Assembly: GCF_000403395.2 (NCBI RefSeq)
Contig: NZ_KE159657.1
Span: 147,413 to 211,412 of the forward strand
Reading direction: 5' to 3'
DNA: 64,000 bases
DNA from: Anaerotruncus sp. G3(2012)
GTDB lineage: Bacteria > Bacillota > Clostridia > Oscillospirales > Ruminococcaceae
How positions within the stretch are numbered: position 1 is the stretch's first letter; each line of letters begins with the position of its first letter. Both the position numbers and the translations under genes were made by a program. Shown here piece after piece: positions 44,352-53,098 of this stretch. The notes beneath the pieces were generated by a model. It saw only the letters and a program-made list of their open reading frames with translations, did not search any database and had not been told where the DNA came from.

Positions 44352-45308
44352 ATGCGGCAATCCGACCCGATTCTAAAGGTTGAGGGTCTTTCTGTGTCGT
44401 TTTTACAGTATGGACACGGGATGCGGCAGAAACAGCTTCATGTCGTGCGCGGGCTTGACCTGTCGGTCTATGAGCGGGAGGTCGTAGCGGTTGTGGGGGC
44501 GAGCGGTTCCGGGAAAAGCCTGCTCGCCCATGCCATCCTCGGCCTGCTGCCTTATAACGCCCATATGGAGGGGACATGCAGCTTCCTGGGGGAACCGCTG
44601 GATGAGGCACGCCTGCGCAAACTGCGGGGAAGGGAAATTGTCCTGGTGCCGCAGGGGGTCAGCTACCTCGACCCGTTGATGCAGGTGGGCGCACAGCTGA
44701 ATGGAGCGAAAAGAGATCCCGATTCCCGAAGGCGCACGCGGGAATCGCTTGCCCGGTATGGCTTGGGGGAAGAGGTCGAACGGATGTATCCGTTCGAGCT
44801 TTCGGGCGGGATGGCGCGCAGGGTGATGATCGCGGCGGCTGTGCGCTGTATACCAAAGCTGGTGATCGCGGACGAGCCGACGCCAGGGTTAAACCCCGAA
44901 GCCGCACAACGGATTCTAGGGCACTTCCGGGAGATCGCCGATGGAGGGGCGGGGGTTCTGCTGATTACCCATGACCTTGAGCTGGCTCTGGCTGTTGCTG
45001 ACCGGGTGGCGGTCTTTTATGCGGGCAGGACGCTCGAAGAGGCATCGGCAGCAGATTTTGCGCGGGAGGAAACGCTGCGGCATCCGTATACCCGCGCGCT
45101 TTGGCGGGCCATGCCGCAGAACGGATTCGAGCCGGCCGAGGGAGTACAGCCCGATGCGGGGAAAAAATGGGAAGGATGCCCGTTTGCGCCGAGATGCCCT
45201 TTGCGCGATGCGGACTGCGCAGCAGAGCCGCCGGTCCGGGAGATTGGGGACGGGTGGGCGCGGTGTTTTCATACCGGGCTGGATAAGGGGGGAAATGGAT
45301 GGCTTTGA
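44352..45308 (+). CDS. ABC importer ATPase (NikD/DppD-like)
   Basis: 318 residues. Walker A VVGASGSGKSLLAHAIL, signature LSGGMARRVMIAAAV, Walker B LVIADEPTPGLN, H-loop LITHDLELAL. C-terminal oligopeptide/dipeptide extension with a cysteine cluster (CPFAPRCPLRDADC) that in the family can bind an iron-sulfur cluster. Overlaps the next gene by 10 bp. Confidence 0.92.
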   Translation: MRQSDPILKVEGLSVSFLQYGHGMRQKQLHVVRGLDLSVYEREVVAVVGASGSGKSLLAHAILGLLPYNAHMEGTCSFLGEPLDEARLRKLRGREIVLVPQGVSYLDPLMQVGAQLNGAKRDPDSRRRTRESLARYGLGEEVERMYPFELSGGMARRVMIAAAVRCIPKLVIADEPTPGLNPEAAQRILGHFREIADGGAGVLLITHDLELALAVADRVAVFYAGRTLEEASAADFAREETLRHPYTRALWRAMPQNGFEPAEGVQPDAGKKWEGCPFAPRCPLRDADCAAEPPVREIGDGWARCFHTGLDKGGNGWL

Positions 45309-45898
45309 CAGCGGAACAGATTTCGTTCCGGTATGAGAAGGGCGGACGGAGGATTCTCCAAAAGCTCGACTTGACCGTTGCGCCGGGGGAACGGCTGGGG
45401 ATTGCCGCCCCGAGCGGTCGCGGAAAAACAACGCTCTGCAAAATTCTGGCGGGCTATGAGCACCCGGATGAAGGGTGTGTCCTGGTCGATGGAAAGCCTC
45501 TGGACAGCATCCGCGGATACTGTCCGGTTCAGATGGTCTGGCAGCATCCGGAACTGGCAGTCGATCCAAGGATGCGGCTGGGAAGGACGCTTGCAGAGGC
45601 AGACCGGCTGGAACAACGGGTGATCGACGGGCTGGGGATCGAGCCTGCATGGATGAGCCGGTATCCTTCCGAGCTTTCCGGCGGGGAACTGCAGCGGTTC
45701 TGCATCGCTCGCGCACTTGGCCGGGGCACTCGTTACCTGCTTGCCGACGAGATCAGCGCGATGCTTGATCTCATCACCCAAAGCCAGCTTTGGCGTTTTC
45801 TGATGACCGAAACCGAAAAGCGGGGAATCGGTCTGGTAGTGGTCAGCCATTCTCAATCTTTGCTGGACCGGATATGTACCCATGTCCAAAAGATATAG
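45299..45898 (+). CDS. ABC importer ATPase, short (NikE-like)
   Basis: 199 residues. Walker A IAAPSGRGKTTLCKILAGY, signature LSGGELQRFCIARAL, Walker B YLLADEISAMLD, H-loop VVVSHSQSLL. It lacks the ~100-residue C-terminal extension of OppF/DppF, as in many NikE-type ATPases. Last gene of the importer operon. Confidence 0.9.
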   Translation: MALTAEQISFRYEKGGRRILQKLDLTVAPGERLGIAAPSGRGKTTLCKILAGYEHPDEGCVLVDGKPLDSIRGYCPVQMVWQHPELAVDPRMRLGRTLAEADRLEQRVIDGLGIEPAWMSRYPSELSGGELQRFCIARALGRGTRYLLADEISAMLDLITQSQLWRFLMTETEKRGIGLVVVSHSQSLLDRICTHVQKI

Positions 45899-46333
45899 AT
45901 ACAAGCCACTTTTTTGTGCGTTTCGGGAAAAAAATGATTGTTGGGAATCCAGGCTTGACCAAACGGAAATGCTCTGCTATAGTAATAAAAGGACCCGTTT
46001 GTATGATATAGATGTATAAAAGCATCGTGGGAAGAGTTGCTTTTGGATAAAAACATTTCATCATATCAGACGTTCCGGTATCCAGCAGAAACATGGGGGA
46101 GAGTTTCTGGACGTCGTGAGATGGCTATGAAATGCCCCCGAGGAGTTTGTCTGAAAACAGGAAAGTAGATGGATTTTTGTAGATAACAAGCGGATATCAG
46201 GATGAAAAATGCAGGAGTGCCTGATGTGCTCCACACGTTTTCAATGTGGTATCTGTTGTTCTGTAAGAGAGATAACATTTTCCGTTTTTCAAACAGTCTC
46301 CAGGTAGAATACCAAGTAGAGGGGATTAAGCGC
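45899..46333 (+). promoter_or_regulatory. Promoter and long leader of the chemoreceptor gene
   Basis: Promoter TTGACC (45955-45960), 17-bp spacer, TATAGT (45978-45983). The following ~340 bases contain several stems: a GGGGG / CCCCC pair enclosing ~40 nt (46095-46139), ATCAGG / CCTGAT, and CCACA / TGTGG. No coding sequence and no match to c-di-GMP riboswitch cores. Confidence 0.6.
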
Positions 46334-48130
46334 ATGAAGAAAAAAAGCAAGTCTATTCGAAAGCAAATTATGTTGGGTTACAGCCGCATCATGCTGGTGA
46401 TGCTTCTCTTGGTAGCCCTCTCGTTGGTCTCTCTGGTGCGTATTGAGCAAAGTTATCGAGTGGTTTCCAGAAACAGGAATAATCAGGCGCACACCCAGTC
46501 TGCACTGGCGAAACACTATGAGTGGCTGGAGCTGTTCAATGACAGTATACAGGATGGGGTAGAATTTAAAGGTAGCCTGAACCACAACACCTGCCAGCTC
46601 GGGCTGTGGCTCGCGGATCTGAATGAGGAGGATCTCTCTGACCCGGTGGTTGTAAGCACATTGCAGATGATTAAGCCCCCGCATGAGCAGATGCATACCC
46701 TGGCCACCGAAGTTTTGTCCGTTTCAAAGCGGGACAGAGAGGAAGCGCGCGGTCGGTACATGAACGAGATCAAGCCGCTGGTAAATCAGGTAATCGAGGG
46801 CTTGGGGCGGATTTCAGGCCAGTATGAGAAGGTTGCGGACGAAACCTCTGAAAAACTGGAGAGTACGATTTTTTCCCTGATTGTAATTAGCATCCTTGGC
46901 GCTCTGGTGGGTTTTCTGGTTGCGGCATTCTATGGCAATCGCTCTTCCAAACAGATTTCCGGTCCGATTGTCGCTGTAGCCGACTGGTCGAACAGGCTTT
47001 CTCAGGGTGCGGATGAGATCGAGTTCGATGAAAAGATGCTGGCAGGCAACCAGGATAACGAGATTGGCGCGATGATTCTTTCGTTCCAGAGAATGGTGGA
47101 CAGCATACACGAAAATGTGTCGGTAGTTCAGCGGCTCGCCCAGGGAGATATGACGGTATTTGTCAATATCCGTTCGGAAGACGATGTGCTCGGAAGCAGC
47201 CTTTATCATCTTGTGCAGTCGAATGATTTCATGTTTGCGAAGATTATTAAGGTTGCGATGTCGGTTGCGTCCAGTTCACATGACATTGCGAATGCGAGCC
47301 AGATGTTAGCGGATACTTCTGTGAAGCAGGCTGCTGCGGTACAGGAACTCAACGATTCCACCGAGGAAACCAAGGCGCTTGTGGAGAAAAATGCAGAGCA
47401 GATGGTACATGCGACCGGGCTTTCCCAGTCGATTCGGCAGGATGTGCAGTACAGCAATGAGAAGATGGAAATGCTTGTCCGCTCGGTGAAAGAGATCAAT
47501 GAGTCCTCCCGGAAGATCGCGAATGTGATTAAGCTGATTGATGATATTGCGTTCCAGACCAATATTCTGGCTTTGAACGCCGCGGTAGAGGCGGCGCGTG
47601 CCGGAGAAGCAGGAAAAGGCTTTGCGGTTGTGGCAGATGAAGTGCGTACACTCGCGCTCAGAAGTTCGGAGGCTGCAGATGAGAGCAAAAATCTCATTGA
47701 GGCGACAATGCGTGCAACTACCGAAGGAAGCAGGATCAGTTCAGAGGCGTTTGACACCTTCCAGCATATTGTCGAAGACCTCGACCGAATCACTGAAGTG
47801 GTTTCAAACATCTCTGACTCGTCCGAGAGACAGGAGAACGCAATTACCCGCATGCATACACAGGTCGAGTTGATCAGAGATTCGATTACGGCCAATGCAT
47901 CGGTAAGTGAGGAAGCTGCCGCCGCAAGCAACGAGATGAGAGAGAATGCGAAACTGCTGGAAGAGGAGATGCGTCAGTTCAATCTGCGTCAGCGGAGAAT
48001 GGGTCATGCATATATCCCGCCCGAGAAGCGGGACGATGAGGAATTCATCCGAGAAGCAAACGAGAACTATCAGAAAGCGCTTCGGGAGAATTCTGAAGTG
48101 GCACTTCGAGAAGCTGCCATGCATGGATAA
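46334..48130 (+). CDS. Methyl-accepting chemotaxis protein with extracytoplasmic CZB-like domain
   Basis: 598 residues from ATG 46334 (AGAGGGG upstream). TM1 at about residues 12-36 and TM2 at about 178-200. Between them a helical domain carries [24 protein letters not shown] and PPHEQMH. The positions H61, C87, H117 and H121 match the 3His/1Cys zinc site of CZB domains. A HAMP-like region (about 201-260) and the signalling hairpin tip [20 protein letters not shown] follow. No NWETF tail. It would feed a CheA/CheW pathway; none is in the window, and the flagellin gene nearby is a relic. Confidence 0.88.
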   Translation: MKKKSKSIRKQIMLGYSRIMLVMLLLVALSLVSLVRIEQSYRVVSRNRNNQAHTQSALAKHYEWLELFNDSIQDGVEFKGSLNHNTCQLGLWLADLNEEDLSDPVVVSTLQMIKPPHEQMHTLATEVLSVSKRDREEARGRYMNEIKPLVNQVIEGLGRISGQYEKVADETSEKLESTIFSLIVISILGALVGFLVAAFYGNRSSKQISGPIVAVADWSNRLSQGADEIEFDEKMLAGNQDNEIGAMILSFQRMVDSIHENVSVVQRLAQGDMTVFVNIRSEDDVLGSSLYHLVQSNDFMFAKIIKVAMSVASSSHDIANASQMLADTSVKQAAAVQELNDSTEETKALVEKNAEQMVHATGLSQSIRQDVQYSNEKMEMLVRSVKEINESSRKIANVIKLIDDIAFQTNILALNAAVEAARAGEAGKGFAVVADEVRTLALRSSEAADESKNLIEATMRATTEGSRISSEAFDTFQHIVEDLDRITEVVSNISDSSERQENAITRMHTQVELIRDSITANASVSEEAAAASNEMRENAKLLEEEMRQFNLRQRRMGHAYIPPEKRDDEEFIREANENYQKALRENSEVALREAAMHG

Positions 48131-48132
48131 AA

Positions 48133-48166
48133 AAGCAAGCTCCCCCGAAAGGCAGCTTGCTTATCA
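48133..48166 (+). terminator. Terminator of the chemoreceptor gene
   Basis: Perfect 9-bp stem AAGCAAGCT / AGCTTGCTT with a 12-nt loop, followed by ATC; weak T-run. Confidence 0.65.
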
Positions 48167-48221
48167 AGACAGCATCTACTAACAAATTGAAAATTGTGTA
48201 GTTACAAAACAGGATGCTTTT

Positions 48222-48267
48222 CAAGTAGGTATGGCAATCAATAAAAGTCATACCTACTTGTTTTTTT
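48222..48267 (+). terminator. Second strong plus-strand terminator
   Basis: Perfect 12-bp stem CAAGTAGGTATG / CATACCTACTTG followed by TTTTTTT. It has no annotated gene of its own in front. Confidence 0.85.
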
Positions 48268-48477
48268 ACTTTATGGCGCGTCAAGCCAAACGCAAATATC
48301 CAAAAAATGCCACCTTAAAAAACACCAAAAATGGAAAAATCTTTAAATCATCTTGTGTTTCCAGAATATGCTTTAAAATAGTCTCTCTTTTTTGGCTCCA
48401 CTGGCGTTCTGGCGAACTTTGGCTGTAGTGCTTGCTGTCTGGCATCAGCGTTGTTTCGTCCATCAGATACGACTCGA

Positions 48478-50070
48478 TCAGGGTTGAAAGGATTTGTTAC
48501 CATTTCCAGTCCGGTCATGGTAGAGCTTATACTCCATTGAATCGACCAGGGCGCGGATCGAAGCGTTGATGATATCGGTCGAGACGCCCACAGTTGTCCA
48601 ACTCGTCTCCCCGTCCGACGATTCGATCAGTACCCGAACAAGCGACGCTGTCGCGCGTCCTGCCTCCATGACCCGCACTTTATAGTCGATCAGACGCACC
48701 CCGCCGAGACTGGGGTAAAAGACTTCGAGTGCCTTTCTCAGTGCCCGGTCAAGTGCGTGCACCGGGCCATCCCCCTCGTCAGCAGTGATCTCGAACTGGT
48801 CGTCTACACGCAGTTTGACCAACGCTGACGCCATATGTCTGTCAGCAGAATCCTGCTCACCGATGATCCGGAACAATTCCAACTGGAAAAAAGGGGTAAA
48901 CCGTCCCAGTTCTTTGAGTACCACCAGCTCAAAACTGGCGGTTGCAGCCTCAAATTGGTACCCCTCAAATTCCAGCTTCTTGAGCCGGTCAACCAGCCGG
49001 ACGAGCGCAGGCGAGTCCTTAGATAGCCCGGGGACCAGATCGACAATTTTGGTCATCAGGGCGGTGCGGCCCGAAACCTCCGAAAGCAGGATTTGCCGAC
49101 GGTTGCCAACCATCTCGGGATTGATGTGCTCAAATGCAGCGGTATTCTTTTTTACGCCGTCAACATGCATCCCACCCTTATGGGCAAATGCCGCCTTTCC
49201 GACATAGGGCATCGAGTGGGGCAGGCGCATATTGGATACTTCCGAGATAAAACGGGCGGTCTTGGTCATCTGGGGAAGCCGATCCTCAGGGATGCAGGTA
49301 TAGTCCATCTTGATCTGAAGGTCGGCAATCATAGTGGAAAGATTTGTATTTCCACACCGTTCCCCAAAGCCGATGTAGGTGCCCTGAATCTGGTCAGCGC
49401 CTGCCTGCACAGCTGCAATCGTATTTGCGACCGCACAACCGGTATCGTCGTGACAGTGCACCCCGATCATGCCGGGAAACTTCCGGACCATATCCCCGGT
49501 GATGCGTCCGATTTCATCTGGAAAGCAGCCTCCATTGGTATCACAGAGCACCAGCTTACGTGCACCCGCGTCTTTGGCTGTCTGAAGGGTCTGTACTGCA
49601 TAATAGGGGTTCTGCTTGTAGCCATCAAAAAAGTGCTCGGCGTCAAAGATCACCCGCTTCCCAAACCGCGCGAGATAGGCAACTGTATCCGCAATCATCT
49701 CCAGATTTTCCTCTGGAGTCGTCCCGAGAACCTCCCGCGCCTGCCATTCCGAGCTTTTTCCGAACACTGCGACCCACTCAACCCCAGCTTCGAGCATCGC
49801 CTGGCAGTTTTTGTCCTCCGCGACCGGGATGCCCCGACGCCGGGTAGACCCAAATGCTACCAGTCTGGATCGGGTCAGTGAAAGCTCCCCTTTCCGGCGG
49901 AAGAACTCCGCATCTTTTGGATTGCTGTAAGGATTGCCTGCTTCAATGTAATCGATCCCGATTGCGTCGAGCGCGCGGACAATGTTCAGTTTGTCCTCCA
50001 CCGAGTAGGAGACATTTTCGCTCTGTGCCCCATCCCGCAAAGTGGAATCGAAAATCTCGATCTTTTTCAT
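48478..50070 (-). CDS. cimA: Citramalate synthase
   Basis: 530 residues. DRE-TIM domain: IFDSTLRDGAQSENVSYS, VIFDAEHFFDGYKQNPYYA, HCHDDTGCAVANTIAAVQ and IGFGERCGNTNLSTMIADL. The ~150-residue C-terminal part is the LeuA-type allosteric domain. It condenses pyruvate and acetyl-CoA to citramalate, the threonine-independent route to isoleucine; the length and start (DSTLRDGAQSE) favour CimA over LeuA. Promoter on the minus strand at 50099-50127. Confidence 0.93.
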   Translation of the reverse strand: MKKIEIFDSTLRDGAQSENVSYSVEDKLNIVRALDAIGIDYIEAGNPYSNPKDAEFFRRKGELSLTRSRLVAFGSTRRRGIPVAEDKNCQAMLEAGVEWVAVFGKSSEWQAREVLGTTPEENLEMIADTVAYLARFGKRVIFDAEHFFDGYKQNPYYAVQTLQTAKDAGARKLVLCDTNGGCFPDEIGRITGDMVRKFPGMIGVHCHDDTGCAVANTIAAVQAGADQIQGTYIGFGERCGNTNLSTMIADLQIKMDYTCIPEDRLPQMTKTARFISEVSNMRLPHSMPYVGKAAFAHKGGMHVDGVKKNTAAFEHINPEMVGNRRQILLSEVSGRTALMTKIVDLVPGLSKDSPALVRLVDRLKKLEFEGYQFEAATASFELVVLKELGRFTPFFQLELFRIIGEQDSADRHMASALVKLRVDDQFEITADEGDGPVHALDRALRKALEVFYPSLGGVRLIDYKVRVMEAGRATASLVRVLIESSDGETSWTTVGVSTDIINASIRALVDSMEYKLYHDRTGNGNKSFQP

Positions 50071-50098
50071 CTATCAAATCACCTCTTCGCATTTTTTC

Positions 50099-50127
50099 AT
50101 TTTACCACAATCCGTTTCTTCAAACAA
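50099..50127 (-). promoter_or_regulatory. Sigma-A promoter of cimA
   Basis: Minus strand TTGTTT (50127-50122), 17-bp spacer, TAAAAT (50104-50099). Confidence 0.7.
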
Positions 50128-50212
50128 GCGGGGGACGGGCTGCAATCTTTCCGGATTTCTCCCCGGTTTTGGCTGTATTTTTATGAAAAACGGAGGTTTC
50201 TTCATTTTTCAC

Positions 50213-50241
50213 TTTACATCGGTGAAGTTTTGCGATATAGT
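50213..50241 (+). promoter_or_regulatory. Sigma-A promoter of dapF
   Basis: TTTACA (50213-50218), 17-bp spacer, TATAGT (50236-50241). Confidence 0.68.
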
Positions 50242-50306
50242 TAGACAAGTTCACGATGACATTTATGCGACTCAAACCGGAGCCGTTTTCAGCAGGGGGG
50301 ATCAAC

Positions 50307-51158
50307 TTGAAACTTCACTTTTCAAAGATGCATGGTCTGAAGAATGATTATGTATACATCAACTGCCTTTCGGAAAAATTGAAACATCCGCAGGAAGTCG
50401 CGCGGCTGATCAGTGACCGGCACTGCGGAGTCGGTTCAGACGGCCTGATTCTGATCTGTCCTTCTGACCGGGCGGATTTTGCTATGCGGATGTTCAACAT
50501 GGATGGGTCGGAGGGCAATATGTGCGGTAATGGTATCCGGTGTATGGGGAAGTACGTCTATGACCACCGGTTGACGGAAAAGACCCAGGGTCTGGCCATC
50601 GAAACGCGCAGCGGCGTGAAATACCTTGATCTGACCGTTGAAAATGGACAAGTTGTGTGGGTGTCGGTCGATATGGGAGAGGCTTCCACATGTGCGAAGT
50701 CGGTCCCAGTTGCCACAGATTACGATGACTTCGTCAGCCAGCCGATGTTGGTATGTGGGGAGGTCTATCTGGTCACCTGCGTTTCGATGGGGAATCCCCA
50801 CGCGGTTATCTTCTGCGAGGAGATTGACAGTCTCGACCTGCCAGTGATCGGGCCACTGTTCGAACATCATGAACGGTTTCCGGAAGGGGTCAACACCGAA
50901 TTTATTCAGTTGATCGACCGGGAGACGCTCCGCATGCGGGTCTGGGAGCGGGGCAGCGGCGAAACATTCGCCTGCGGCACCGGTGCCTGTGCATCGGTCG
51001 TTGCAGCGGTGCTGAACGGCCATTGTGATCCAGACCGGGAGATCACGGTTCACCTGCGCGGCGGAGACCTCAAGATTACCTGTACCTCAGACTTCACCGT
51101 ACGGATGCGCGGTCCTGCAACCCATGTATTTGATGGAGAGATTGAGCTCGATTTATAA
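50307..51158 (+). CDS. dapF: Diaminopimelate epimerase
   Basis: 283 residues from TTG 50307 (AGGGGGG at 50294-50300); this gives the normal N-terminus LKLHFSKMHGLKNDYVYI. Catalytic cysteines lie in GSEGNMCGNGIRCMGKYVY and ETFACGTGACASVVAAVL. It converts LL- to meso-diaminopimelate for peptidoglycan and lysine. Followed after 160 bp by dapL. Confidence 0.95.
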   Translation: MKLHFSKMHGLKNDYVYINCLSEKLKHPQEVARLISDRHCGVGSDGLILICPSDRADFAMRMFNMDGSEGNMCGNGIRCMGKYVYDHRLTEKTQGLAIETRSGVKYLDLTVENGQVVWVSVDMGEASTCAKSVPVATDYDDFVSQPMLVCGEVYLVTCVSMGNPHAVIFCEEIDSLDLPVIGPLFEHHERFPEGVNTEFIQLIDRETLRMRVWERGSGETFACGTGACASVVAAVLNGHCDPDREITVHLRGGDLKITCTSDFTVRMRGPATHVFDGEIELDL

Positions 51159-51318
51159 CCAACAGGACAATAGGCGGTTGGTTATCCGAACATTTGCACA
51201 TTTTTTTGAATTGTGGTTTTTGTCTGCAGGCCGCAGCATATGTTTTGAGCGCAGCCCGCGCCGAAGGCAGTTTTTTAAAGAGCAATATTAGGATGGAGAT
51301 TGAAAGGGGAGGATTGCT

Positions 51319-52512
51319 TTGGCAAAGATCAACCAGCATTACCGGCAATTGAAGGACAGCTATCTGTTTTCGGATATTGCGCGCCGGGTAGCAGCATTTT
51401 CACAGGCGCACCCGGAAAAAGAGATCATCCGTATGGGGATAGGCGATGTGACCCTCCCTTTGATGCCGTCGGTTATCTCCAGCCTGCACAGCGCAGTAGA
51501 GGAGATGGCTGACGCTTCAACCTTCCGTGGATATGGCCCGGAGCAGGGGTATGGCTTCTTACGGGATGCAATCAGGGCATACTATGTTCGTTTTGGGGTA
51601 CAGCTCGACCCGGATGAAATTTTCGTGAGCGACGGTGCAAAAAGCGACCTCGGGAACATCACCGACCTGTTCTCGGCTGATAATACAGTTCTGATTCCAG
51701 ACCCGGTCTATCCGGTCTATGTTGACACCAACCTGATGAATGGACGAAAGATTCTTTACATGAATGCCAATGCGGAGAACGGATTTCTGCCGATGCCAGA
51801 TCCCGAAGTCCGCACGGATCTGATCTATCTTTGCTCCCCCAATAACCCGACCGGTGCGGTTTACACACGGGAGCAGCTTGCCGCTTGGATAGATTATGCG
51901 CTTGCGCAGGATGCTGTCTTGCTGTTCGATGCGGCCTATGAAGCGTTTATTGGGGATTCTTCTCTTCCGCACAGTATCTTTGAGCTGCCCGATGCCAAAA
52001 GGTGCGCAATCGAGTTCTGTTCCCTTTCTAAAACCGCCGGATTTACTGGAACCCGCTGTGGTTATACCATTATACCCAAAACGCTCAAGATTGAGGGGAT
52101 GTCCCCAAACCGGATGTGGAATCGCCGTCAGGCCACCAAGTTTAATGGCGTGCCTTATATCATCCAGCGAGGGGCAGAAGCGGCCTTTTCGGAGGAGGGG
52201 GTCCGGCAGTCTCAGGAAATGGTCGCATATTATAAGAAGAACACCGCGGTGATGGCGGAAACCCTTGAACGATGTGGGGTGCATTTTTTCGGCGGTGTGC
52301 ATTCCCCCTATCTCTGGATGGAGTGCCCTGATCGGATGGACTCTTGGACCTTTTTTGACTATTTGCTGGAAAATGCCGCAATCGTCGGCACACCCGGAGC
52401 AGGCTTTGGTATAAATGGAGAAGGCTATTTCCGTCTGACCGGATTCGGCAGTCAGCCAAAAACGATGGAAGCAATGCAGCGGATCGCATCCCTGCTGAAA
52501 GGAGCAAACTGA
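51319..52512 (+). CDS. dapL: LL-diaminopimelate aminotransferase
   Basis: 397 residues from TTG 51319 (AGGGGAGGA upstream). PLP fold type I: MGIGDVTLPLMPSVISSLHS, CSPNNPTGAVYTREQL and the PLP Lys in EFCSLSKTAGFTGTRCGYT. DapL makes LL-DAP in one step from tetrahydrodipicolinate, bypassing succinylated or acetylated intermediates. Adjacent dapF supports this role. Confidence 0.95.
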   Translation: MAKINQHYRQLKDSYLFSDIARRVAAFSQAHPEKEIIRMGIGDVTLPLMPSVISSLHSAVEEMADASTFRGYGPEQGYGFLRDAIRAYYVRFGVQLDPDEIFVSDGAKSDLGNITDLFSADNTVLIPDPVYPVYVDTNLMNGRKILYMNANAENGFLPMPDPEVRTDLIYLCSPNNPTGAVYTREQLAAWIDYALAQDAVLLFDAAYEAFIGDSSLPHSIFELPDAKRCAIEFCSLSKTAGFTGTRCGYTIIPKTLKIEGMSPNRMWNRRQATKFNGVPYIIQRGAEAAFSEEGVRQSQEMVAYYKKNTAVMAETLERCGVHFFGGVHSPYLWMECPDRMDSWTFFDYLLENAAIVGTPGAGFGINGEGYFRLTGFGSQPKTMEAMQRIASLLKGAN

Positions 52513-52901
52513 TGGAACCGTTGACTTACCTGTGGAAAGACCGTAAACGCATTCTGGGAATGCCGATCTCATTCACGAAATATGCACTGACCGAGGACCG
52601 TATTTTTATGGAAACGGGCCTGTTGAACCTGTGCAGTGAGGAGGTCATACTCTATCGGGTGCGGGATATGACCTTGAAAATCTCGCTTGGGCAGAGGATT
52701 TTCAGAGTTGGAAGTGTCGTTCTCGCATCTTCGGACAAGACCACCCCTGTATTGGAACTGAAAAATATCAGACAGCCACGCGAGGTCAAGGAGCTGATCC
52801 ACCGCCAAGTCGAAGAGATGAAGCGCAGCCGGCAGATGCGGGTCGGAGAGATACTTGATGATGGTGATGGATGCACCCACCTGGAAGAGGATGACGATTG
52901 A
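52512..52901 (+). CDS. Bacterial PH-domain (bPH2-like) protein
   Basis: 129 residues, starting inside the dapL stop. LGMPISFTKYALTEDRIFME, CSEEVILYRVRDMTLKISLG and VLELKNIRQPREVKELIHRQ are typical of YdbS/YdbT-type PH domains. No membrane helices, and an acidic C-terminus (EILDDGDG...EEDDD). Function unknown. Confidence 0.78.
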   Translation: MEPLTYLWKDRKRILGMPISFTKYALTEDRIFMETGLLNLCSEEVILYRVRDMTLKISLGQRIFRVGSVVLASSDKTTPVLELKNIRQPREVKELIHRQVEEMKRSRQMRVGEILDDGDGCTHLEEDDD

Positions 52902-53060
52902 AAATCGCTGTACCTTCTCAAAAGATGTGCTGGTTCTGAAACATTTTGAAATTTTGGATTAGGGCAAAAGCCTGCTTACAAATGGTCAGCAGGTAGAAAT
53001 TGTTGTGAGCTTGTACCGTACCGATCGGAAGCGTCTCCTCCGAAAGAATGGGGAGATACC

Positions 53061-53092
53061 AAAAGAGGAACCCCCGCCATTCGGCGGGGGTT
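53061..53092 (-). terminator. Terminator of adhE
   Basis: Perfect 10-bp stem AACCCCCGCC / GGCGGGGGTT with a 4-nt loop; on the minus strand it is followed by CCTCTTTTGG. Confidence 0.82.
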
Positions 53093-53098
53093 CGGCGC

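Larger units (their letters stand above)
48131..48477. other. AT-rich gene-free stretch between mcp and cimA
   Basis: Holds two plus-strand hairpins (48133-48166 and 48222-48267). The rest (48270-48477) is AT-rich and shows no supported gene. Confidence 0.65.

Noticed and set aside
46080-46200. c-di-GMP riboswitch in the chemoreceptor leader
   Set aside because: The conserved core sequences of the class I RNA are not present; only generic stems are seen.
48281-48463. 60-codon minus-strand frame downstream of cimA, possibly a transposase stub
   Set aside because: No clear motif, AT-rich composition and no ribosome site; I could not support any family.
51185-51300. Third copy of the hairpin-array repeat between dapF and dapL
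   Set aside because: Only a short GCGCCGAAGGCA block matches; too little to call a copy.
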